From positions 21,487 through 85,486 of IMG/VR virus record IMGVR_UViG_3300023179_000062: 64,000 bases of DNA; one strand, written 5' to 3'. The notes below the pieces were generated by a model. That model did not search any database and was not told the DNA's origin. It worked only from the letters and a program-made list of their open reading frames with translations. Each line of letters starts with the position of its first letter. Positions within the stretch are counted from its first letter, which is position 1. The DNA is from a virus. This document shows positions 16,908 through 25,486 of this stretch, in pieces. A program made the position numbers and the translations under genes.

Positions 16908-19142
16908 TTAATATGTCATTGCTGTATTGACCATAGCCAATATTTTTCCCATTGATACTCCTTGCCATGTAGTTGCACTGTTAGATCGAACAGTAGTATA
17001 TACATTATTCCAATTAGCACTTAATGTATTAACATTAGAATAAACACTTGAATTGTTAGCAGATTGTGTATTAGTTGAGGTATATACTGAATTATTATTT
17101 GCACTTTGAGTGGAAAATGATGTGTAGGTGTTTTGCCAACTAGCTGTCAATGATTTAACATCAGTTCCCTGATAATTCCATTGAACGGCTGAATTAGTAT
17201 TAACAGTGGAATAAACCGACATATTATTCGCACTATTAGAATTGGTATTAGAATAAACTGAATTCCAGTTAGCACTATTAGAATTTACTGTAGTAAAATT
17301 ACTTAGATTATTTGCACTCTGTGTATTTAGAGTGGTGTATGATGAATTTACATTATCTACAACAGTGGTTAAACCACTAATCTTTGATTGATTTATATTT
17401 GCAGCAGAGGCAACATCTACGTCAACTAAAAGAGAAGCAGGTGTTTGTGTAACCCCGTCAACAACTTTTACTAACCCTGTTCCTCCGACAAAAGGTATAG
17501 TAGAGTGTAAATGTGATGGAGTGGAATCCCCAAATGCCAATGTTACAGTTTTATTATTGGCAGTTGCTTTTGCTCCAATTTCTACATATATTCTATCAGA
17601 TAATGATACAGTTTTCTGTGGAACTAAACACGACATTGACTGCTGAATAAATATTCCATTATTAGTTAATACTGCATCATTGGATGTGGAAAGTAAAACA
17701 GGCGCATTTATTCCATCATAAGTATAAACTATTACCTGTAATACGGTTGGATTATTAGTATTGGCATTGGAATATCCCCATACATTAAAATCCCAAATAC
17801 CACCGGGTATAGTAGTAGTGTTCGGGTCTAACGCATCTGTTACAAAACCGGCAATCAATGTATAATTGAGTTGTGAAACAACTCCACTTGTATATATTGT
17901 TTGAGCACTTAATCCTAAACTTCCTAATTGCTTTGCAGTTAAGGGAAGATTGGTTGTGGGTGATTGTGCTAATATGGCTTGATTGAAATAATATATTTTT
18001 CCCCCTCCTGATCCACCAGTCCCCGAGGCCCATGTTGCAGAATTAGTATTAACTGTGGTATATACAGAAACATTATTTGCACTATTACTATTAGTAGTGG
18101 AATATACTGATAAATTATTAGCCGATTGAGTGCTAAAATTAGTAAAAGTATTTTGCCAATTACCTGTAAGAGATTTGATATCCGTTCCTTGATAATTCCA
18201 ATTTGATGCGGAATTACTATTAACAGTTGTGTAAACTGATGCATTATTGGCAGATTGTGTATTAAAAGAACTATATACATTATTCCATTTATTACTGTCG
18301 CCACCTGTAACAGTAATAACCCCATTAACATCTAATTTTGTGGTAGGAGTTATTGTGCCAATACCAACATTACCAATATTTTCTGTTAATATTAAATTTG
18401 TATTAGGATTAATTGTAATATTATTGCCTGCCCCTATGCCAAAATCTCCATAGGAATTTCCTATATTCGCAGAATCTATATTAAAATATAAAGGGTCGTT
18501 ATTAATTCCTATACTGCCAGTCAATTTGCCACCACTTAAAGGAAGATATGTTGAATCGGTAAATTCCTTTGTTACAAGCGTGGCAGAAGCACTATTCCAT
18601 GAAGAAAATGCATCGTTCCAATTAGCAGAATTTGTATATACTTCTGTGAGAACAGATGAATCTATTCCTACTCCAGTTAGGGTTGCCCCGTTCCAATCAA
18701 GCATAACATCTCCATTAGCATTATGTAATATACGCGCATTGGGATCAATGCTATTAATATTACTGCTATCTAAAATATTAGAACCTGATAAAAATGATAA
18801 AGGAGAACCTAGCGGAAGTGTTCGAACGGTTGATCCGTCTTGTTCATAATTAGTTAACCGACCTGCTTGATAATTTAATTCATAGTCAAGTGAACAGCGC
18901 AAGGAAATACCTTTATTTCCGCCAGTAAATTGATCAGTAGTTCCTTGAACCAATCTTGATCCATTTTGAAATGATATGGCGGCACTCTCAGACATAGTTC
19001 CACCTGATAAAGGAAGATACCCGTTTTGAATATTATCTATTGTGGCACTAATTAAATTAAAATTACTTTGAACATCTGTTGATATAGATGTTCCAAATTT
19101 TCGATTTAATTCTGCTTGAAGATTTTGTTGTTCAGGTGTCAT
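16908..19142 (-). CDS. Long tail fibre with 14-residue shaft repeats
   Basis: 744 residues. The N-terminal third carries fibre attachment motifs (YLPLSGGTMSESAAI, YLPLSGGKLTGSI), the typical LPLSGG.(L/M)(T/S) unit. Two arrays of 14-residue repeats follow (about 285-370 and 605-725) of the form (T/S)(Q/N)SANNxSVYxTxN, each interrupted by a WNYQGTD(I/V)KSLT block. Between the arrays is a globular domain of about 200 residues with SDRIYVEIGAKATANNKTVT. The repeats presumably form a long trimeric shaft. Repeat-number change by recombination could alter fibre length. Confidence 0.8.
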   Translation of the reverse strand: MTPEQQNLQAELNRKFGTSISTDVQSNFNLISATIDNIQNGYLPLSGGTMSESAAISFQNGSRLVQGTTDQFTGGNKGISLRCSLDYELNYQAGRLTNYEQDGSTVRTLPLGSPLSFLSGSNILDSSNINSIDPNARILHNANGDVMLDWNGATLTGVGIDSSVLTEVYTNSANWNDAFSSWNSASATLVTKEFTDSTYLPLSGGKLTGSIGINNDPLYFNIDSANIGNSYGDFGIGAGNNITINPNTNLILTENIGNVGIGTITPTTKLDVNGVITVTGGDSNKWNNVYSSFNTQSANNASVYTTVNSNSASNWNYQGTDIKSLTGNWQNTFTNFSTQSANNLSVYSTTNSNSANNVSVYTTVNTNSATWASGTGGSGGGKIYYFNQAILAQSPTTNLPLTAKQLGSLGLSAQTIYTSGVVSQLNYTLIAGFVTDALDPNTTTIPGGIWDFNVWGYSNANTNNPTVLQVIVYTYDGINAPVLLSTSNDAVLTNNGIFIQQSMSCLVPQKTVSLSDRIYVEIGAKATANNKTVTLAFGDSTPSHLHSTIPFVGGTGLVKVVDGVTQTPASLLVDVDVASAANINQSKISGLTTVVDNVNSSYTTLNTQSANNLSNFTTVNSNSANWNSVYSNTNSNSANNMSVYSTVNTNSAVQWNYQGTDVKSLTASWQNTYTSFSTQSANNNSVYTSTNTQSANNSSVYSNVNTLSANWNNVYTTVRSNSATTWQGVSMGKILAMVNTAMTY
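16968..17330 (-). repeat. Array of 42-bp repeats coding the second shaft array
   Basis: Imperfect 42-bp tandem units encode seven or more 14-residue repeats near the C-terminus of the 744-residue fibre; one interruption encodes the WNYQGTDVKSLT block. Confidence 0.7.
18030..18285 (-). repeat. Array of 42-bp repeats coding the first shaft array
   Basis: A shorter version of the same repeat pattern (units such as TQSANNLSVYSTTN and SNSANNVSVYTTVN) with the same kind of WNYQGTDIKSLT interruption. Edges are approximate. Confidence 0.65.
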
Positions 19143-19150
19143 TATCTAAT

Positions 19151-19158
19151 TATTTAAT
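19151..19158 (-). promoter_or_regulatory. Late promoter box before the 744-residue fibre gene
   Basis: ATTAAATA on the minus strand, 8 nt before the ATG at 19142. Confidence 0.45.
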
Positions 19159-19160
19159 AT

Positions 19161-20078
19161 TTAATCTCGGTCTTCCCAATTTCCTACATAATTAAGGGCA
19201 ACCCATTTATAAGGAACGGGTATATTCCAGTTAACCGTAGCTATTCCTTGATCGGTTTTGGTTAATGATTCGGGATCAACCACATCAATATATTCTCCAT
19301 TAATAAATGTGCCTGATACATTACTAAGAAGAGTGAAATAGTCTGATATATGATATACAAAATTGCCCAATGCACTACTTGTTCGCCCCATGACAGTATC
19401 ACCTAAATTAAAAATACCATTCCATGCATATACCCACATTTGCACTTCATTCACGGGTAACACCATTAATTCTAAATAATTACCAACATCACTTGCATAA
19501 CAAGAATATTGTGCCATTTGTCGTCCTATACGAAAACACCATGTACCTGTATCATCTGCGATATTAGGATATACAGAGAATCTAGTAGTTGATTCGGGTC
19601 TAGTCGAAAGAAATTTAAAAACTCCTTGTCCTAGACATGCAGATAATGGAGGTAAACGGAAATTTATACTACTCCAATATGGGGTGGATTGGTCGGTTAT
19701 AATTAATCCTGCCTGTTCTACTGTAAGAGGAACTTGATACCATCCTGATACAACAGCAGAAGAAATAAAGATACTATTCATCCATGATGCTGAATGAGTT
19801 TGAACAATAGTGGTCGTGTCGTTATTACCGCCTCCCCATCCAGCAGATAGAGAACTTACTGTATTATAATTACTATCATAATTAATAATTTTAGCATCTG
19901 TAAGACTTTCATCATTTAAAAATATATTAGTGGCGCTTAAATCGCCTGTGAGGGTTCCACCAGTCAGCGGCAGATAATTAACCAATAAATTACCCACTAC
20001 TTGGTTAAAATCTGTAATATCTTTAACCGTATGGGTATGGGAAATCTTTTTGGTTACTATTTGCTGAGAACAACTCAT
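19161..20078 (-). CDS. Tail fibre protein with an N-terminal attachment motif
   Basis: 305 residues. The N-terminus (KISHTHTVKDITDFNQVVGN, then YLPLTGGTLTGDL) combines the HTH...DI.DF and LPLTGGTLTGDL motifs used by many phage fibres near their attachment or collar region. The remaining 180 residues form a compact domain with QVPLTVEQAGLIITDQ and many aromatics, of no recognised family. It probably forms a proximal or short fibre in the same cassette as the two fibre genes downstream. Confidence 0.75.
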   Translation of the reverse strand: MSCSQQIVTKKISHTHTVKDITDFNQVVGNLLVNYLPLTGGTLTGDLSATNIFLNDESLTDAKIINYDSNYNTVSSLSAGWGGGNNDTTTIVQTHSASWMNSIFISSAVVSGWYQVPLTVEQAGLIITDQSTPYWSSINFRLPPLSACLGQGVFKFLSTRPESTTRFSVYPNIADDTGTWCFRIGRQMAQYSCYASDVGNYLELMVLPVNEVQMWVYAWNGIFNLGDTVMGRTSSALGNFVYHISDYFTLLSNVSGTFINGEYIDVVDPESLTKTDQGIATVNWNIPVPYKWVALNYVGNWEDRD

Positions 20079-20083
20079 AGTTT

Positions 20084-20091
20084 TATTTATT
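20084..20091 (-). promoter_or_regulatory. Late promoter box before the 305-residue fibre gene
   Basis: AATAAATA on the minus strand, 5 nt before the ATG at 20078. Confidence 0.6.
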
Positions 20092-21352
20092 GTAAATCAG
20101 TTACCGTGATTTCTCCCAACTGCATTAACTCTCTAATCTGTTCAAGAATAGCTTCTCGATTTATGCCTTCAGGCTCATAATAGATAATATCTTCTGTATC
20201 GCTTATAAGAGTTGGGGCGTTTAGATCACTGGTTATGATTAATCCATTTAAATATGGAAATTGTTCTACGCACCAATTATAGTGTTCGGGCAGATTTATT
20301 GGGTAAGGATTTTCTGAGCGGCTACATCTATTCGCATCTTTGGTAAGTCTGCTCCATCCGCAATCTGTTACTGCAATGATATCTGTAAATCCTATAACCT
20401 TTGCAGCAGGTAAATCAAATGATAACTTCTGTGGTGAGAATATTGAATATTCAGAAATGGGATAACCATTGAAAACTGATCCATCAGGGGCATTATATGC
20501 AGACATTGGATACATCGACGAGTCGCTTCCGCTTACAAATAAACTAGTAACTCTCTCAAATCCGCCACCTTCTACTGTAATAGTAGGAGTATCAGTAGTT
20601 TTGAAATAATATTTATCAATATAGCGCAATTGTGGTACTCCTGATATAGAATAGGATTCAGTAACATTATCAGCAGTATTAGATGATAATTTATCATAAT
20701 CACATGATAGCATATCAGTAATGACTATATCATCATATATAAAGCATATAGGTTTTACTGGTTCTAATTCAGTTCTAAATAGCCATGTTTTTATGACCAT
20801 ATTAAGTGTTGCACTTAATCTATAAGATTTATCATTAGGTAAATCTCCACCCACTGTTGGATATTCAATCGCAACTTGTCCATCCCAATTAACTTCCACA
20901 TTTAATTTTTTACCTGTTTTTGGTTCTTTTAGTGAATAAACTAAATATGGATTAATAAATAAAGCGATATTTTGGATAATTTGATCCATATCCTGTTGAT
21001 ATTTGCTAAGGATATTCAATTGAACATTAATATTCCAAGGTATAGGACGAATATTAATGTATCCTCCTTTTGGATTTTGATAAACGATGTCTTGAATTTT
21101 ATTTTTATTACGTGCATCGTCCCGGCCCATACCTGTCATTGTCATACCTATAATAGGAAATTTGATAGTATCTGGCTGTCCTTTAATATCTTGTAAAATA
21201 CGAGTTTTTGGACCATAAACAAAATTAACCTTAATTCTATCGGTCATTTTTTCGTTCATGTCTTCATAACGACGAATCTCTATATCGTCTAAAGCAGACT
21301 CAAGCATCTTCAAATTTTTGGTAATTTCGAAATTATAGTTATATTCGTTCAC
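20087..21352 (-). CDS. gp15: Tail completion and sheath stabiliser protein, gp15-like
   Basis: 421 residues starting at GTG. T4 gp15 (272 aa) forms the hexamer that caps the tube and holds the last sheath ring. The matching order of motifs is DDIEIRRYED, DRIKVNFVYGPKT, IKFPIIGMTMTGM, IRPIPWNINVQLNILSKYQQ followed by DMDQIIQNIALFINPYLVYS, then DKSYRLSATLNMVIKTWLFR near 230. These fit the sheath-stabiliser scheme (D..I.VP..Y, LPRI, P.PI...L.I...Y..D..QI.EQILP.F.P). About 190 extra C-terminal residues have no T4 counterpart. It diverges from the gp14-like gene through overlapping promoters. Confidence 0.72.
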   Translation of the reverse strand: MNEYNYNFEITKNLKMLESALDDIEIRRYEDMNEKMTDRIKVNFVYGPKTRILQDIKGQPDTIKFPIIGMTMTGMGRDDARNKNKIQDIVYQNPKGGYINIRPIPWNINVQLNILSKYQQDMDQIIQNIALFINPYLVYSLKEPKTGKKLNVEVNWDGQVAIEYPTVGGDLPNDKSYRLSATLNMVIKTWLFRTELEPVKPICFIYDDIVITDMLSCDYDKLSSNTADNVTESYSISGVPQLRYIDKYYFKTTDTPTITVEGGGFERVTSLFVSGSDSSMYPMSAYNAPDGSVFNGYPISEYSIFSPQKLSFDLPAAKVIGFTDIIAVTDCGWSRLTKDANRCSRSENPYPINLPEHYNWCVEQFPYLNGLIITSDLNAPTLISDTEDIIYYEPEGINREAILEQIRELMQLGEITVTDLQ

Positions 21353-21360
21353 AGTAATAC

Positions 21361-21368
21361 TATTTATG
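21361..21368 (-). promoter_or_regulatory. Late promoter box before gp15-like gene
   Basis: CATAAATA on the minus strand, 8 nt before the GTG at 21352. It shares bases with the opposite-strand box at 21367. Confidence 0.6.
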
Positions 21369-21374
21369 TAAATA
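21367..21374 (+). promoter_or_regulatory. Late promoter box before gp14-like gene
   Basis: TGTAAATA, 5 nt before the ATG at 21380; overlaps the divergent box by two bases. Confidence 0.6.
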
Positions 21375-21379
21375 ATATT

Positions 21380-22165
21380 ATGTCTTACGGTAATCCTAAC
21401 TTTTCATTCAACCCGAAAATGGGTTATTCCTTTGACCCTTCGGGGAATAATAAGAGTGCGGAAAATAGTAATCCCGTTCCTGTAACAGATAATTTATATG
21501 TTCCGAAATGCGGAAACAACTTTATCGAAAATAACCATAAACAACAATATCAGGAATATGTGAATAACTATGGACAAACCGTATCGTATCAGCCTGTAAA
21601 GTATAATTTCAATACACATAACTTCCTTTATGGAGAAGACCCTACATCAGGATATTTCTATGCGCGTAAGGTAAAGGCAATCATTGACTTTAATTCATAT
21701 ACTACATTCTTGACTAAATTTGGTATTATGTCAGATGCTGATATTACCATTTATATTCCTATTTCAGAATTTTCCCGTGCATGGGGTTCTCCTCAAGGAG
21801 AAACATATCCACTTGCAGGCGATTTATTCATGATAGATGATTCTGCATGTGATAGACCATTAGGACAATCTCCTATGGTATTTGAAGTCACAGATAAAGA
21901 CGACAAGATTAAACCCGTGGATTTCATGGGTAAACATTATGTTTGGAGATTGACTGCTAAGCGTTTCGACTACAGCTACGAACCAAATGCTCCTCTCGAA
22001 AGATTCCTATCCGAAAATACATCGGATTCCAAGGAATATGGAAGATTGCCGGGTGGTGCAAATCCACCTGATCTTTCAGGGAAAGACTATGATGTGGATG
22101 ATTTTGCTAATAAAGAGTTTAAATTACCAGATAAAGAACAATCAGTGTATGGAAAGTACTTATAA
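21380..22165 (+). CDS. gp14: Neck protein, gp14-like
   Basis: 261 residues, close to T4 gp14 (256 aa), a neck component that joins head and tail. The recognisable core is NFLYGEDPTSGYFYARKVKA, NSYTTFLTKFGIMSDADITI and YPLAGDLFMIDD, with FMGKHYVWRLTAKRFDYSYE after it. It matches the T4-like scheme (LYGEDP......A..I..Y......F..KFGL...D...L, GDL, F.I......P.Y..G...Y...C..F.YS). The hydrophilic tail rich in D, G and P is not conserved. The gp15-like partner lies divergently upstream. Confidence 0.78.
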   Translation: MSYGNPNFSFNPKMGYSFDPSGNNKSAENSNPVPVTDNLYVPKCGNNFIENNHKQQYQEYVNNYGQTVSYQPVKYNFNTHNFLYGEDPTSGYFYARKVKAIIDFNSYTTFLTKFGIMSDADITIYIPISEFSRAWGSPQGETYPLAGDLFMIDDSACDRPLGQSPMVFEVTDKDDKIKPVDFMGKHYVWRLTAKRFDYSYEPNAPLERFLSENTSDSKEYGRLPGGANPPDLSGKDYDVDDFANKEFKLPDKEQSVYGKYL

Positions 22166-22182
22166 ATGTGATATATTAGTAT

Positions 22183-22941
22183 ATGGGTAGAATAAAATGG
22201 ACTGATGAAATGTTACATTCTGATGCATTAAAATATAAACATAGAAGTGATTGGCAGAAGAATTCCAGTGGTTATCAAATTGCTGATCGTAGAAATTTAT
22301 TAGATAGTTGCTGTCAACATATGGTGCCTAAAATAAATTGTTACACCCATAATATCGGTGTGATATATGCATTTATGTTTGATGATAAAACCATATATAT
22401 TGGACTGTCAGTTTCGCTACAGAAAAGATATAACTATCATTTAAGAGAAGGAATAGTTAATAAAAAAATTAATACATCTATACCTTATAAATTTATAATT
22501 TTGGAACAAAATATCCCTAATCAAATGCTATCAGAGAAAGAAATATTTTATATAGACAAATTTAAAAATGATGGATGGAATTTATTAAATATTGCTAAGG
22601 GTGGAAGTAGAGGTGGTACTTATATTAAAATTAAAAATGAAGAATTGATGAAATCTGCTTCAAAATATTCTTCAAGAACAGAATGGGCAAGACAGGAACA
22701 TAAATTATATAATGTGGCGGTTCATAGAAAATTAGTAGATAAATGTTGTGAACATATGACTGTTATTAAACGATCTTGGAATATTTCTGATGCAATTAAT
22801 GAAGCACAAAAATATTCAACTATTTCTGAATGGCAAAAAAATAATAAGTCATCTTACAATTTTTTATATAGAAAACCGGAAATGATGGATGCCATTGCAC
22901 ATATGAATAGACATTATATTAGAAAAACTAATACTATATAA
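22183..22941 (+). CDS. GIY-YIG homing endonuclease with three copies of a binding repeat
   Basis: 252 residues. The nuclease domain (about 58-150) has the GVIYAF and IYIGLS halves of the GIY-YIG motif, the conserved Arg in SLQKRYNYH, and the later metal-site region LSEKEIFYIDKF...WNLLNIAKGG. Three related repeats of about 35 residues flank it (about 11-47, 152-187 and 206-241), ending DSCCQHM, DKCCEHM and DAIAHM; these are DNA-recognition modules common in phage freestanding GIY-YIG enzymes. Its place between neck and protease genes of a compact cluster, and its higher A+T content, suggest lateral insertion by homing. No intron is evident. Confidence 0.85.
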   Translation: MGRIKWTDEMLHSDALKYKHRSDWQKNSSGYQIADRRNLLDSCCQHMVPKINCYTHNIGVIYAFMFDDKTIYIGLSVSLQKRYNYHLREGIVNKKINTSIPYKFIILEQNIPNQMLSEKEIFYIDKFKNDGWNLLNIAKGGSRGGTYIKIKNEELMKSASKYSSRTEWARQEHKLYNVAVHRKLVDKCCEHMTVIKRSWNISDAINEAQKYSTISEWQKNNKSSYNFLYRKPEMMDAIAHMNRHYIRKTNTI

Positions 22942-22947
22942 TAAATA
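22940..22947 (+). promoter_or_regulatory. Late promoter box before prohead protease gene
   Basis: AATAAATA, 8 nt before the ATG at 22956; overlaps the stop of the endonuclease gene. Confidence 0.6.
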
Positions 22948-22955
22948 ATCATTAT

Positions 22956-23636
22956 ATGCAAATCGCTCGTAAATTAATAGTAGAATCACCTAATTATGAT
23001 CTTGTTTTCGAAAAAGTACAAGAAAATAGGGATTCTGATAAAAGGTACTTCATTACGGGACAGTATGTAATGATGAATCGCGGTAACAAAAATCGCCGTA
23101 TTTATGAGGAAGATGAAATGGTTCCTGCCGTTGATACCTATATTAAAGAATATGTTCTTGAAAACCGTGGGGGTGGAGAACTTAATCACTCTGACAAGCC
23201 AGATGTGGACTTGACAAAGTTAGCAGATAAAATCGTTCATCTTGAACGTGATAAACATGACTCAGATTATTATCTTGGGCGTTCTTTAGTACTATCAACC
23301 CCATCCGGTAAAATCCTTGAATCATTGATTCATGATGGTGTAAAGTTTGGTAAGTCAACTAAATGCTTAGGTCAAATTTCTGAAAGCACTGACGGTTTCA
23401 ATCGTGTTAAAATGCCTATTCTCGTCTTAGTTGATAACGTATTTGATCCTTCCGTTTCCACTGCATTCGTAAATGGAATCTGTGAAAATAGAGAATATAT
23501 CATTGGAAATGATGGCAAGATTGCCCGTGCATATGAAGCATTAGATGCAAGTCTTTCCAAATATCCTTCCAAGCACTCGGATGAAATCCGTGCCTATATC
23601 TTTGAAAACCTTCAGAAATTCCTTGCAAAAATTTAA
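22956..23636 (+). CDS. gp21: Prohead maturation protease, gp21-like
   Basis: 226 residues, similar to T4 gp21 (212 aa), the serine protease that digests the scaffold and trims head proteins after (I/L)-x-E. Residues 71-86 hold GGGELNHSDKPDVDL with the catalytic His78. Residues 128-139 hold VKFGKSTKCLGQ with the probable nucleophile Ser134, matching the usual GVSSRG(L/F)G. Its own N-terminus (MQIARKLIVE) fits the cleavage rule, so autoprocessing after Glu10 is plausible. It precedes two small genes that are candidate prohead contents, as gp67/gp68 flank gp21 in T4. Confidence 0.88.
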   Translation: MQIARKLIVESPNYDLVFEKVQENRDSDKRYFITGQYVMMNRGNKNRRIYEEDEMVPAVDTYIKEYVLENRGGGELNHSDKPDVDLTKLADKIVHLERDKHDSDYYLGRSLVLSTPSGKILESLIHDGVKFGKSTKCLGQISESTDGFNRVKMPILVLVDNVFDPSVSTAFVNGICENREYIIGNDGKIARAYEALDASLSKYPSKHSDEIRAYIFENLQKFLAKI

Positions 23637-23641
23637 TTAAT

Positions 23642-23929
23642 ATGAACACTCATTCTGAATTAGAATTAATATATGAAAATATGCTCACCCCGATAGGAGC
23701 ATTAAGTATTACTCAACAGCAACAACCTGTACAAGTTACAGAAATTGAAGAAGAGATGTCGGAAGCCGACGAAGTGAAAATTGCTAAACAAATACTTAAA
23801 CAAGTAGATCAATTGGATATGGCGGCAAGTGAAGCAGCAGTTAAAACATATCGCCGCAAATTAGAATCTATTGCTGATGCTATCAGAGATTTAACTAGTT
23901 TGTTAATTCAGGGACACCCCGGCGTATGA
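23642..23929 (+). CDS. Small head-cluster protein with a capsid-targeting-like leader
   Basis: 95 residues. The leader MNTHSELELIYENMLTP contains L-I-Y-E followed by N, close to NIYEN in the protein at 40464 and NLYES at 33612. Two helical segments follow (about 35-85), separated by a Gln-rich linker. It starts 5 nt after the protease stop, and its stop overlaps the next ATG (ATGA). This fits a prohead core or internal protein cut by the adjacent protease. The body is not recognised. Confidence 0.65.
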   Translation: MNTHSELELIYENMLTPIGALSITQQQQPVQVTEIEEEMSEADEVKIAKQILKQVDQLDMAASEAAVKTYRRKLESIADAIRDLTSLLIQGHPGV

Positions 23930-24135
23930 CACAAAAATTTGATAAATTTGTAAACGATTTAATTTCTAAATATGGTGAAAAAGAAGTATATTCGGGTATA
24001 GATGTTGAAAAAGAACACAAAGATATTACGCATGGAGATAAGCTAAAAACAGCTAAAATAGCTGCTGTACATTTAAAAGAAAGACCTGATTACTACAAAA
24101 AACTTAAAAAATACGTAGAATCTAATAGCAATTAG
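23926..24135 (+). CDS. Small DUF5661-like protein
   Basis: 69 residues. Residues 25-63 (DVEKEHKDITHGDKLKTAKI, AAVHLKERPDYYKKL) fit the DUF5661 pattern VE.EHG....D...TAKIA..HL.E.PDYY..L, a small family of unknown function often found in marine and environmental phages. The first 15 residues (MTQKFDKFVNDLISK) resemble the MT..FDKF leaders in this genome but lack an [I/L]-x-E site. The start overlaps the previous stop by 4 nt (ATGA). Confidence 0.7.
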   Translation: MTQKFDKFVNDLISKYGEKEVYSGIDVEKEHKDITHGDKLKTAKIAAVHLKERPDYYKKLKKYVESNSN

Positions 24136-24533
24136 CAATTCCATTTTCTTAAGCTTTTATTGATGCGGCTATCTGGATCATTTGCAGTTTTAGCAGAAGT
24201 TAATTTAGATTTCATGCCTTTCATACGTGAGCAAAAAGATTTTCGACGTTTTGCAGATTTACTCCCTTTTTTCAATTTAGAGGGTTCAGTAGTTACTGCT
24301 GTTTGTAATTTAGAACCGGGATGTTCCCTTTTATATGACTCCACCCCTTTTTTATTAAGACCGCCTTCGGGATTTTTCCCTTCTTTTCGTTGCCATGCAG
24401 GGGTTGAACTTTCTTGGACAGGCACACAATTTGGTACTGTTCTTTTCCCCTTCTTTTTCATTCCTACTTTCTTGTAGCCTTTCCAACAGGATTCTAAGAT
24501 AGAAGTTACATATTCGTCAAATTGTTCGGTCAT
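24132..24533 (-). CDS. Basic DUF6321-like protein with a capsid-targeting-like leader
   Basis: 133 residues. Residues about 45-133 (AWQRKEGKNPEGGLNKKGVE, GSKLQTAVTTEPSKLKKGSK, KRRKSFCSRMKGMKSKLTSA, NDPDSRINKSLRKWNC) match the DUF6321 domain, strongly basic and present in many T4-like marine phages. The N-terminus MTEQFDEYVTSILE fits the [I/L]-x-E leader form. Basic charge, late promoter and leader suggest a DNA-condensing protein inside the head, which is inference. Its end overlaps the convergent gene by 4 nt. Confidence 0.78.
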   Translation of the reverse strand: MTEQFDEYVTSILESCWKGYKKVGMKKKGKRTVPNCVPVQESSTPAWQRKEGKNPEGGLNKKGVESYKREHPGSKLQTAVTTEPSKLKKGSKSAKRRKSFCSRMKGMKSKLTSAKTANDPDSRINKSLRKWNC

Positions 24534-24538
24534 GTATA

Positions 24539-24739
24539 TTATTTACATTTTTTTATATTATATGTGTTGTTGTAATGAATTTTGATTTGATTAGTAAGAA
24601 AATGCATGATTCGTCCTTCATTTTCTAATGCAACAGTCCATACATCATTCTCATGCATTCCATTTTCTTTTATATATAGTACATAACCTTGCCCCATTGG
24701 AGTGACTACAGGAATAGGGTCTTTTGGTTCAAATATCAT
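24539..24739 (-). CDS. Small protein with an SH3-like beta core
   Basis: 66 residues. Residues 8-50 (PIPVVTPMGQGYVLYIKENG ... WTVALENEGRIMHFLTNQIK) follow a pattern common in small phage and bacterial proteins: P...V.TP.G.G.V.Y......DVW.V.L..G.I.HF...Q. That suggests a small five-stranded barrel. Function is unknown. A TATATT hexamer lies 7 nt before its ATG but has no clear -35 partner. Confidence 0.6.
   Translation of the reverse strand: MIFEPKDPIPVVTPMGQGYVLYIKENGMHENDVWTVALENEGRIMHFLTNQIKIHYNNTYNIKKCK
24540..24547 (-). promoter_or_regulatory. Late promoter box before the DUF6321-like gene
   Basis: TGTAAATA on the minus strand, 6 nt before the ATG at 24533. Confidence 0.6.
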
Positions 24740-24794
24740 TTATCTGAATATAAAAATGCCAGTATGAAGTTGGAGTGAATCAGATGAAGATGAT

Positions 24795-25244
24795 TTAATA
24801 TCTTGATGTTCCCCGCATCCACGAAGGGATATCTGTCGTTTTTGGCATCGGAGTAGATTGTTGTTTCGGACCTTGACTTGACGTATTAGGTTGATTGGGC
24901 ATTGCGGTATTACTTCCAGTGGGTGTGGATGGTTGATTAGATGTAGCTAAAAATTGTGGAAATTTCTGTTGAATCTGATTAAGAAGATTTTTACTTATTT
25001 GTGCAGTGAAATTTCTAGGAGAGAGCTTACTAACTGAACCGCTTGTATTTATAACTGAACCGTCTTGTGTATATGGTAGATATTCGGATTGAATACTGGG
25101 GTCCATATTATTATAGGTATTAGCATCTGTTATTTTTCTAGCATTACCATTCGCATCAAATGACATATATCCTATGGCTTGTGGAGAAGATTTATTATAT
25201 AATGCTTCAACTATACATTCTAATTTATTATTATTATATGTCAT
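24795..25244 (-). CDS. Late small protein with a disordered Pro/Ser/Thr/Gln tail
   Basis: 149 residues. The N-terminus MTYNNNKLECIVEALYNKSS includes I-V-E, compatible with a protease-cut leader. The middle is soluble and mixed, and the last 50 residues are rich in P, S, T, N and Q and probably disordered, ending PSWMRGTSRY. It has a perfect late promoter box. The family is not recognised; an internal head protein is possible. Confidence 0.55.
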   Translation of the reverse strand: MTYNNNKLECIVEALYNKSSPQAIGYMSFDANGNARKITDANTYNNMDPSIQSEYLPYTQDGSVINTSGSVSKLSPRNFTAQISKNLLNQIQQKFPQFLATSNQPSTPTGSNTAMPNQPNTSSQGPKQQSTPMPKTTDIPSWMRGTSRY

Positions 25245-25250
25245 ATAATA

Positions 25251-25258
25251 TATTTATA
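25251..25258 (-). promoter_or_regulatory. Late promoter box before the 149-residue gene
   Basis: Perfect TATAAATA on the minus strand, 6 nt before the ATG at 25244. Confidence 0.7.
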
Positions 25259-25272
25259 GATTAATTCAAATT

Positions 25273-25461
25273 TTATAGGTCTTCATAACTATATGAGGTA
25301 TAATCCATTTCATCATATACATCCTTATGACCTTGACATGCATGTAGCCAAGTCCAAGAATCTCCGTCACCCTCATCACCAACTACTTTAACATCTCCCC
25401 AACAAGGTTTTTCCTCAGTTGAAAGATAGTTATATGTGCAATCTGATCCAGTAGCTTCCAT
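25273..25461 (-). CDS. Small acidic protein
   Basis: 62 residues, strongly acidic and aromatic (DEGDGDSWTWLHACQGHKDV, DEMDYTSYSYEDL), with Cys residues at about 8, 20 and 42. No family is recognised. It fits cleanly between the RNA ligase gene and the 149-residue gene. An acidic DNA-mimic or inhibitor role is conceivable from charge alone. Confidence 0.5.
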   Translation of the reverse strand: MEATGSDCTYNYLSTEEKPCWGDVKVVGDEGDGDSWTWLHACQGHKDVYDEMDYTSYSYEDL

Positions 25462-25486
25462 ATTATCTACTTATTGGGGTATTTAC

